Below are positions 55,681 to 64,000 of a DNA stretch of 64,000 nt, piece by piece. The DNA comes from Corylus avellana. Lineage: Eukaryota > Streptophyta > Magnoliopsida > Fagales > Betulaceae. Position numbers and translations under genes: made by a program. The notes beneath the pieces are model-generated. The model made no database searches and was not told the DNA's origin. It was given only the letters and a program-made list of their open reading frames with translations. Location of the stretch: positions 8,574,101-8,638,100 of the forward strand of contig NC_081551.1 of the NCBI RefSeq assembly GCF_901000735.1. The letters are read 5' to 3'. How positions within the stretch are numbered: position 1 is the stretch's first letter; each line of letters opens with the position of its first letter.

Positions 55681-56120
55681 AGGGACTCGAGGGAATTTCC
55701 TGACGTGCCATGTTTGGCACGTCAGGATTTGACGTGCTAGGTGTTGCGCGTCAGGAATATAATCAAGAAAAAAAAAATTATATAATTAATTAGCTATATA
55801 ATTGTCTATATATATATATATATATATAATGTTCTGACGTGGCACATTACCACGTCAGAAATATTCTGACGTGGCCACGTCAGAAATTTCTGATGTAGTA
55901 AATGTTGCCATGTCAGAAAATATATAATTTTTTAAGATTTAAAATATGTAAGAATTTTCTGATATTGTAGTATTTAACACGTTAGAAAATTCTGACGTGG
56001 TACTATTCACACGTAAGAAAAAAATTTCTGACGTGGTAAAATTTCTACATCAGAAAATTAATGACGTGGTAACAAAACATGTACTGTACCCACGTCAGAA
56101 AATGCTATTTTTTTGTAGTG
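55681..56120 (-). repeat. 5' subterminal repeats and TIR of element B
   Basis: Opens with a perfect 12-bp hairpin (55699-55710 / 55715-55726, loop TGTT) containing TGACGTGCCA/TGGCACGTCA, followed by roughly a dozen TTCTGACGTGG/CCACGTCAGAA motifs in both orientations to the terminus GTAGTG at 56120. A (TA)n tract (about 55807-55829) sits inside. It mirrors the arrangement at 44725-45035. Confidence 0.88.
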
Positions 56121-56123
56121 TGA

Positions 56124-57920
56124 CCAAATAGGTAAATATTGCGCTAAATATTTTTTTAAGCGAAATCATGATTTTAGTTTAAATTCGCACTTTTTTAAAT
56201 AAGTACTTTTAGTGAGCTTATAGAAATCGCTGATTTTTCCACAATGCGCTTTTAAAATCACAATCTCAAATATTCCAAAATTGACATTTGATTTAAAAAC
56301 ATAAATTATTTTTAAAAAAATACACCCTCAAGCAGACACTTAGACGCAAAACAATTTTCAAATATCTCCATGTATCGTCCTCAACAAGCAAAATGCAAAT
56401 GACATGGCAGGTGACGCACGTGGCAGCGGCCAGCGAGTACAAAAATTCCACCCTCACCCAGCCGTACATGATTGACACCCACATAATAATAAAATACATT
56501 ATAATGACAATTAAAATAATAAAAACAGATTAAAAACAATTATCATGGATTACTATCCTCCGTGATACGCATCGGCCATCGTGTCGTGGCCTCCCAGCCC
56601 AACCACTTTTACAGTTTTACTTGTCCCACACCAATTTTCTGTCGGGGTGGGTCTCTCAATTCTCATCTCTCTTCCCCATTTTTTATTTAGAAAATTATAT
56701 AGTTCGAAAAATGATATTTATCCATCTAAGATTCATCTATTAATCCTATTAATACTCCGTCACTAAACACTTTGTACAAACTATAATTATAATAAGAGAA
56801 ATGCTACGATTTGTTCTAACGTTCTCCTGATTTTATGTGTATATTATTTTTTAAGAAGTAGAAAAAAATTTACCCACTTGTCACTCATATATATATATAT
56901 ATATATATATATTTAAGAAATCAATATTCACGTAAGATTAAGAAAATACCAAAAAAAACCGTAGCATTTCTCTAACTATAAACATTGCATCGCATGTAGA
57001 TAAAAAATATTTTTCTTTTCTAAACCACACCTCAAAATATTTGATCCTAATTGTTTTTGATTGTTTTTTCTTTATTATTGTAGAGCTATCTCTTAGTCTT
57101 CTTAGCTTTCTCGACTCTTTTGGAAGCCAGTCGAAAGCTATATTAAACGAGAAACCTATGTGCATGCCCATCTTTTATTTTATTTTATTTTTTTTTTTTT
57201 CGAACCATTCAATCATTTATTTCATTAATGATAAAAATCTTGAACAATTGTTTAGCTATGACAATATCAATAACAAGCCAATGGGCTTTTCCTATATGGA
57301 CCACTTCATTTATTATTTGTTTGCCTTTATGTCACTCCGTTTGCTTCCCTTTTAACTTGATTAACAAACAAATATCCAAACAATATGAAAATTGCATTAA
57401 TATTAAGGGTAACATCAAATAATGTGGAGAAGTTTTATGATTAAGACGATGGGTCCTAATCCGAACGGCACGCGTGAATAGTCCCCATTTCTCTCAGCAA
57501 CAAAGTGCACAATCATCTAGGTAGATTCTCTCTCTTTCTCTTTATTTATTTATTTATTTTTTTGGGGTTTAAAATCGTCAGCATGCACATTTAGAAGCCA
57601 ACCAACACAGACAATACACGCACTCACTGACACACTCAGAGAAAGACACATTACACATGCAATCCAATCATGCATACATCAAAACATACACACATACACA
57701 TACATACATATGGAGAAGAGAAGAGAAGAAAAGCAGTGTTTCTCTCTCTGGGAAATTGCCACGTCATTTCGCCCCTCTTTATCCAACCACCGCCTGCCGT
57801 CCCCAAAGTCTCTCTCGCTCTCTCAAGTCTTAGCTGTTCCTCACTGTAGCTCCTTGGCCCCCCTCCCACTCTCTCTCTCTTCTCCTTCCTCGTCTTCTTC
57901 TTCTTCTTCTTCTTCGTCGT
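56124..57920. other. Upstream region of the kinase gene
   Basis: 56124-56340 is the second arm of the MITE split by element B. The rest has a (TA)n tract (about 56888-56911), AT-rich sequence and CT-rich and CA-rich microsatellites (57520-57560, 57680-57715) leading into the promoter. No gene; the frames here are short and lack domains. Confidence 0.5.
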
Positions 57921-57922
57921 CG

Positions 57923-57930
57923 TATAAATA
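57923..57930 (+). promoter_or_regulatory. TATA box of the MAPKKK3-like gene
   Basis: TATAAATA, preceded by a (CTT)n run and 112 bp upstream of the start codon. The spacing allows a transcription start around 57955-57965 and a leader of about 80 bp that contains the CT microsatellite. Confidence 0.65.
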
Positions 57931-57969
57931 GCATCGCTAACCCCAAATCCAACGTTTCTCTCTTTGAGG

Positions 57970-57972
57970 CTT

Positions 57973-58006
<34 letters not shown>
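57970..58006 (+). repeat. (CT)n microsatellite in the 5' leader
   Basis: A run of CT repeats between the TATA box and the ATG, typical of plant core promoters and leaders (Y patch). Its length is probably variable between alleles. Confidence 0.8.
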
Positions 58007-58010
<4 letters not shown>

Positions 58011-58041
58011 GCTCTGCTATTGACTTCATCAGCAGCTAAAA

Positions 58042-61000
58042 ATGCCTGCTTGGTGGGGAAAGAAGTCCGGCAAGAGCAAAGAACAAAACCCACTTAGCGC
58101 CCACCTCTATGCTTCCAAATCTTCAGTCAATAATGAAAGGGTCAAGGCCAAGGACAAGGAAAAGGCCAGCAGCTTCGACGAGGTCTTCTGCCGGAATTCG
58201 CCGCGTACCAGCAAGGATTTCGGTGGCTCCTCCGGATTTTCAGGTTTCGATTCCGATGGCGGCGACAAGGTAGGCCATCCGCTACCTCGGCCGTCGATTT
58301 TGTCCGGGAACGATCATATCCACGGCGCCGTGGTCGGTATGGGATCTGGATCGGTTTCGAGTGTGAGCTCATCTGGGTCATCGGAGGATCAGCCGGTTGC
58401 TCAGGAGCAGGCTCAATTCAGTCAGTTCAGGTGGGTTTTTGGAGCTTTGGAAGATTAGTTTTTGTGTGAAAATTTGGTTAATCAATTCCAGGTGTTTGAT
58501 TGATTAATTGATCATTTCTGGTGTTATTATTGATGTGTTTATTTGGATTGTTTTTAATTCAATTGATTTGCAAAAGAGGCACCTTTTTTTCCGCTAATTT
58601 TGTTGTTGTCAGAGTTCTGGTTGCTTTGCATACGGGTGATTTTTCCTGGTTTCCAATCCAAAATCAACATGTGGGGTGCTTTGTATATGGCGGTTTTTCT
58701 GATTCCCAATCGAAATTCGGCATATGGGTTTTCCGTCTTTTTCGCTGTCTCAGCCTTTTAAACCGAGTTTTGTTACTGCTACTCAATTCTCTCTCACAGT
58801 TTCTTCTTTTGTCAGATTTTGATAGCTTTGTACTGAGGTTTCCATCCTTACAACCAACACAAACCACGTGGATCTGCTGTCAGTTTTTTTGGCTCTGAGC
58901 CTCTTGAACTTAGTTTCAGTTTTGTCCATTTCTATATTCTCTCTGTCTCCCACCTTGACAGCCTAGCTAAGTATATGCCTTCTCTTGGCTTGTTCCCTCC
59001 AAATGGATGAGTATCTTTGGTAAATAAATGATTGGAAGTTTTATGTTTTATTTTTTATTTTTTGGTTGAGAAATGAAGCTGTAGCTATGCAAGTTCAATA
59101 ATTTCCTGGACAATCTAAATCTTGATCACATGCATATTCTGCCTGACGCTAAGTACTATCCGTTGTTAATTGTCCCTGTTTCTTGCTTCCATTAGCAACC
59201 ATTTCAGATATTTCCTGTCTTGCGTGTTTCAATGAACTAGCTCGTAATCTTCACACAACGAAGAAAGATGGCTAATGGAGTTTACTTAGTCTTCGTGTGT
59301 GACAGTATTTAACAATGGTTATGACCGTGTATTTTAGAGGTGGAAGTCTAGGGTTTGACCTCTCATAGTTGCGGCAATTTGGAAGAGGGAAAGGGGGGGT
59401 GTTTAAAAACAAAAAAACTAGATTTTTGAATGATTTCAATTTCAATTATTCTTCTCTAACGTAAGTGTGAATTATAACCAATTTTATTGTTCTGGATTGT
59501 AGAGGAATTGGTGATACCAAGACCAACACGAGGTCAAGAAGCCCCGGACCAAGCCCAAGGGGGCCCTCAAGCCCCACATCACCTCTTCACCTGCGGTTAT
59601 GCGGCTTGAATTTGGAGTCTCCAACGGGAAAGCAAGAAGACGGGAAGAGTCAATGTCATCGGCTGCCTCTTCCTCCAGGTTCTCCTACTAGCCCTTCTGC
59701 CTTGCCCAACACAAGAACAAGTGGAGTCGTTGAAAACACAACTTCTACACAATCCAATTGGAAGAAAGGAAGGCTTCTAGGAAGAGGGACTTTTGGGCAT
59801 GTGTACCTCGGATTTAATAGGTAATTTTACTGTTTAAGATATATACTTAGTACTTACCTAATCAAGAAAAGGGCAAATTGCACTTGCACCTTCTGTGGTT
59901 TGATGCAGTTTCATTGACACCCCCTAGATTTTCAAATTTTCTATTTATCAACAATTTTTATCCATTTGGAAACATATCAAAAAAGGATAAAGTGCACCTG
60001 CACCTTATGTGGTATCTTATTTTTAATTGAAACCCTTCTTATCATGCCTTTTAGTATATTTCCTTCATTTGGGCAATATACAGAAAAGTGTTATAGCAAC
60101 TGTTAGAACTAAGAAACTGGTTCTGTAGATAAATAATAGAAGACTTATGTAGCTTTATATATTTATTGAGCAACTCCATAGCTTTAAATTGTTAACTCCA
60201 TGACCTTGAGGTCCATGTGAGTTTCCATGTGTGCACCGATCGTGCACATCTGTTTCGGAATCAATATTAGACGCATGAAGTGCTCAGGTAGTGTGAGTGA
60301 CCCACATGGTGTTTCTTGTAAACAATACCTATCTTGGCATATCCACATGGACATGAAAAGAACTCAGCAGCAATGTCAATAAAAGAATTGTGGAAAAAAA
60401 TGGAGTAAGATTAGCATGTTTCATGTTTTCTTACTTTTCCAATTGTTGTATTTGCAACAGTGGAAGTGGACAAATGTGTGCAATAAAAGAAGTCAGGGTT
60501 GCTTCTGATGATCAGACGTCAAGAGAATGTCTCAAGCAACTGAATCAGGTAATATGTTTATTAGTATATTTATTCCCTTCAATTTTCACTTTTTAGTTGT
60601 ACATTTGAATTTTCACTTTCAGAGTGCAGTTCGTCATCTGGCAGTACATAAGATTTTGACTGAATTTTTTCTTGTCAACAGGAGATAAATTTGCTTAGTC
60701 AGCTGTCGCATCCAAACATTGTTCGATACTATGGGAGTGAATTGGTAAGAGTTCATCTCTTAAAGGTCAATAATATGTGCCCTACACATGAACAGAAACA
60801 CACTGTAAATATAGTTAGATTCAGAGGAACAGTGTGTGAAGGTTTTTTCATTTTCAATCTGTGTAATGGGGCCCGTTTGGCAATGGACTGGCCAAAGTCC
60901 CATTTTTTTTTTCAACTCTCCGACATTCTTATTTTTTATATCACATCAATCACTTTTTATTACTATTCAAATAAAAAACTCATTACAAAACAAAATTTTT

Positions 61001-61714
61001 TCACTTTTCCATACAAAAAATTCAAAACTTCTAACTACTTTATATCACATCAATCACTTTTCTATGAATTGCGAATACTGGACCCTGCTTTTGTAACAAT
61101 TCTGGATTACCATGTTCTCAGGGTGAGGAAACGCTCTCAGTTTATTTGGAGTATGTCTCTGGTGGCTCAATTCACAAACTACTTCAAGAATATGGTCCCT
61201 TTAAGGAACCTGTTATTCAAAATTATACCAGGCAGATTATTTCTGGGCTTGCCTACTTACATGGAAGGCATACAGTGCACAGGTATTTGGCTATTAATTT
61301 AGTCATGGTCCCTTAGTATTTTGCCCTTGGCATTGCAGCTTTGTCAGTTTCTTTATGATTATTTTTTGATAAGTGTTTCTTTATGATTATTAAGTAATGC
61401 GTTTTTCTTGGCAGGGACATCAAAGGGGCAAACATCTTAGTAGATCCTAATGGTGAAATCAAGTTGGCAGACTTTGGCATGGCTAAACATGTATAGTTGT
61501 CTTACCCCATAAACAGAATTCTAATTCTAGAAGACTAGGGGGAATAGTCAGAGTTCATGTTATTACAAAAGCGTATGACTCTCTTAAACAACAATATAGC
61601 CAAGAAAAGGAAGAGTGGAAATAAATGATATTCTTGTAATGCTGGTAATGGAAAATAATTTTGATTTTCACCAAAAATTTGAACTGAAAATAGTCATAAG
61701 ATTTTAGTTCTCCC

Positions 61715-61748
<34 letters not shown>

Positions 61749-64000
61749 GCGCGTGCGCGCACACACACGCAAGCACCTGTTTGTATGCAACCAACTAGAC
61801 TGAAGGGCATATATAACCTACTAGTATGAAGCAAGCATGACATACTGTTGAGCCAGAAACATATCTGATCTAGGAACATTGAGAATAGTATGTTTTTGTA
61901 TTCTTCTTTTTATTATTTCTTTCTAGTTAATTGTCAAAAGCAATTCTCATTTTTGGTTCTTCTTCACCAGATAACGGCTTGTTCTTCAATGCTTTCTTTC
62001 AAGGGAAGTCCTTATTGGATGGCACCTGAGGTATATTATTTGTCTCTTTTGCACCCAACACAACCCCCCTCCCTCCCTCTTCTTGTCACCTGCACATTAT
62101 CCTCACTTTCTTTCTGCCTTTTGAACCTTTTATTTCTCCTATGACTGTTCACTAAGGTGTATTTACTCATGTTTCTATCTTGTTTTATAATCTCAGGTTG
62201 TAATGAATACAAATGGCTACAGTCTTGCAGTGGATATTTGGAGTTTGGGATGTACAATACTTGAAATGGCAACGTCTAAACCACCATGGAGCCAGTATGA
62301 AGGGGTGCGATATTGGATTTTTATAAACTGTTTCTTTATACCACACATTTTGTTATGGTCTTCTTTGAAGTGTTTGTAGGACCAAAATTGATTTGTTATG
62401 TTGGGTTGAACAGGTGGCTGCAATATTCAAAATTGGTAACAGCAAAGATACTCCTGAAATTCCCGAATGCCTTTCAAATGATGCAAAGAGTTTTATAAAG
62501 CTATGCTTGCAGCGAGACCCATTAGCACGGCCTACAGCCATAAAACTACTAGATCACCCCTTTATTCGAGACCAGGCAACGACTAGAGTAGCAAACATAA
62601 ATGTGACCAAGGATGCCTTCCCTTACATGTTTGATGGAAGCCGCACACCGGTAATGGCCTAAGATTCTTGTCCTTTCCCCTAAAAAAATATTATCTTTTT
62701 TAAGTGTTTATATTGTTAAAGTATTGATTAAATGGTTAAATTTATTTTTTCGTATTAGTTTAAGCTTTATGGAACATGTGGTGATTTAACATGGTATTAA
62801 GCTAGAGGTCCCGAGTTCAAATCCTGACTGCATAGTTTACCTCCAATTTGAATTAAATATTTTACGTTCTGTTTGAGTCCACACGTGAGGGGGAGTATTA
62901 AAGTATTGATTAAATAATTAAATTTACTATTTCCTATTAACTTAAGCTTATGGAACAAGTAGTGATTTAACATATTTCTTCTAAAATTCTAATATACGAG
63001 GACCCAATATATTTCTTCTAAAATTCTAAAATTCTGCCTTGACATGAGTCACTTTTGAATTTTTACAGCACAATCATTAAGAAGTAATTTGTAGGGAACT
63101 TGTTTTTTATTGACTTTAAAATACGTCTTTATGGTAAAGGAAATATGCATTATCAACTCAGGAATGATTTGATTATTTTATTCTGGGTGGTCGCCAAAGA
63201 AAGAAAAAACATCATCTCATGTTGTTCAGAACTTCCACTGATATGTCAAGGCTTTTGCTAAATTGAACTGAAATGATTATTGCGAACTTGAACAAAGAAA
63301 AATAGAAGAAATGGAATCTATTAGGGATCTTAGGATTTTGAAATTTGGAATTTGGAATTTGATGAATATATAAGTATAACCACCATATAACTGTTGGCAT
63401 GAAAATTAGAATTATCGTTTGAGGCAGACATTTTAGAAAAATAAAGATAAAATGTAGATTATATCTAGTTTCACTCTCTTTTCTAGCAGAACAGAAAGGT
63501 CCTCAGTGGCAATTAACTTAGATGAATTTAAATCTATTGACGCCTCTAAATTTTATGAGTCAATAAATATGGGATTTAAGCTAATATTGTACTTGCTTCA
63601 ACTTCCTGAGCAGCCAGTGTTAGAACTCCATTCAAATAGATCAAAGATGACTTTGAGTGATAGAAATTATGCAACAATGCCAGTTTTTACGTCTTCTGGA
63701 ACTTCGAAAAGCCCAAGGTAATAACATCCCGCCCTTTATTCTCTCATTCGTGCTTCATAATTGTATGGCATTATGAAATTGACTTTGCTTTCATATCCTT
63801 ACATGCAGGGATAGCATAAGAGCGATTACATCTTTACCTGTATCTCCCTGCTCAAGTCCATTACGACATTATGGACCCGCACACAAGAGCGGTTTTTTAT
63901 CTCCTCCTCACCCGACCTATGCAATGATGGGACAAAGTGGCTATAATTCTACTGACTACAACTCATATACAACCATGAGAGCAAGCCCCCCATCATACAC
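58042..64000 (+). CDS. MAPKKK3: MAPKKK3/MAP3K-alpha-like protein kinase, 3' end outside window
   Basis: A MEKK-type MAP kinase kinase kinase that would phosphorylate MAP2Ks in immune and developmental signalling, acting in the cytoplasm. Exons: 58042-58430, 59503-59820, 60461-60548, 60682-60744, 61122-61282, 61415-61490, 61971-62030, 62197-62304, 62414-62650, 63614-63717, 63809-64000; all introns are GT-AG and the phases agree, giving about 598 codons with no stop. The start [13 protein letters not shown] is typical of the family. The serine/proline-rich N-terminal region (1-215) precedes the kinase domain (about 218-475): GRGTFGHVY loop, K245 in CAIKEV, HRD (340-341 spans an intron) with N346, DFG at 359-361, activation-loop [12 protein letters not shown] (to 385), DIWSLGC. 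The C-terminal part has [13 protein letters not shown] and [11 protein letters not shown], shared with Arabidopsis MAPKKK3 rather than YODA. It appears functional. Confidence 0.9.
61722..61770. repeat. (CT)n-(CG)-(CA) compound microsatellite in intron
   Basis: (CT)n followed by CGCGCGTGCGCGCACACACAC, in the intron between the exons ending at 61490 and starting at 61971. It creates spurious arginine/glutamate-repeat frames on the minus strand. Confidence 0.85.
62714..62972 (+). mobile_element. TRIM element (miniature LTR retrotransposon), 259 bp
   Basis: Two 77-78-bp terminal repeats (62714-62791, starting TGTTAAAGTATTGATTAAAT and ending GATTTAACA; 62896-62972, starting TATTAAAGTATTGATTAAAT with the same end). 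A primer-site-like TGGTATTAAGCTAGAGGTCC follows the first LTR directly, and a polypurine tract GTGAGGGGGAG precedes the second. Between them is only about 104 bp with a tRNA-like GGTCCCGAGTTCAAATCC. Flanks TATAT / TATTT make a 4-of-5 TSD. It lies in the intron between exons ending at 62650 and starting at 63614. The TG to TA change at the second LTR is a point mutation. Confidence 0.82.

Larger units (their letters stand above)
44725..56120 (-). mobile_element. CACTA element B, complete, 11.4 kb, with pararetroviral cargo
   Basis: The left terminus CACTACAAAAAAACCATTTT begins at 44725 and the right terminus ATTTTTTTGTAGTG ends at 56120, forming the inverted CACTA termini. TGA stands immediately outside each end (44722-44724 and 56121-56123), the 3-bp TSD of the superfamily. 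Both ends carry GACGTG/CACGTC subterminal repeats. The TNPA-like gene is on the minus strand (46262-48919), so the element's 5' end is at 56120. The TNP2 transposase gene present in element A is missing (junction near 49104-49125). Between the 5' subterminal region and that junction lie about 5.2 kb of caulimovirid-like sequence (50089-55265). The element must depend on transposase supplied in trans. Confidence 0.9.

Noticed and set aside
59870..60060. Possible MITE in the second intron of the kinase gene (GCACTTGCACCTT / GCACCTGCACCTTATGTGG phrases)
   Set aside because: The similar phrases are in direct, not inverted, orientation and no TSD can be read; too weak to list.
61555..61879. Minus-strand frames with RERERERE repeats
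   Set aside because: Direct translation of the CT microsatellite in a kinase intron.

Overview
This is a 64-kb stretch of a plant nuclear genome, AT-rich and dominated by transposons. It is eudicot-like: the one intact host gene, at the right end, is a MAPKKK3/MAP3K-alpha-type kinase with plant introns, and the repeats (CACTA/Spm, MULE-type MITEs, TRIM, tRNA-type SINEs, L1-like LINE with RNase H) are typical of dicot genomes. A rosid tree would fit, but that is a guess. Two runs of exactly 100 N show that this is a scaffold with gaps of unknown size.

Layout. (1) 1-10446 is CACTA element A, plus orientation, with its left end outside the window. It holds a broken TNP2-type transposase gene (553-5623) interrupted by a solo LTR (3448-4744; TSD CAACC), a broken second gene of the TNPA/Transposase_24 type (5874-8540), a tandemly duplicated tail containing a MULE-type MITE, and a subterminal ACGT-repeat region ending in a CACTA terminus at 10446. 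(2) 11373-15346 is a broken Myb/SANT-like gene split by a MULE-type MITE (9-bp TSD), which is itself split by a 2.9-kb solo LTR (5-bp TSD). (3) 15255-18388 recurs almost unchanged at 19701-22834. The two copies flank two N-gaps and a 1.1-kb CACTA tail fragment, so this is probably an uncollapsed contig overlap. (4) 22835-39486 is gene-poor, with MITEs, two SINEs, a fragment of an RNase H domain and several internally repeated patches. (5) 39487-44226 is an L1-type LINE on the minus strand with a 13-bp TSD and an internal deletion. (6) 44725-56120 is CACTA element B, complete, with matching CACTA termini and a TGA target duplication. It has lost the transposase gene, keeps the TNPA-like gene (minus strand), and carries about 5.2 kb of caulimovirid-like (endogenous pararetrovirus) sequence: a tRNA-Met-type primer binding site, movement protein, capsid/zinc knuckle and aspartic protease, but no reverse transcriptase. 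(7) 58042-64000 is the MAPKKK3-like gene, 5' end complete and 3' end cut by the window, with a TRIM element in one intron.

The most unusual object is element B, a DNA transposon carrying pararetroviral genes between its own termini. The 18-bp direct repeat that brackets the cargo and a scrambled patch of protease sequence near its 3' end suggest how it was acquired or rearranged. Elements A and B are related, and A shows what B lost: the TNP2 gene. All statements come from reading the sequence; no alignment or database search was run.
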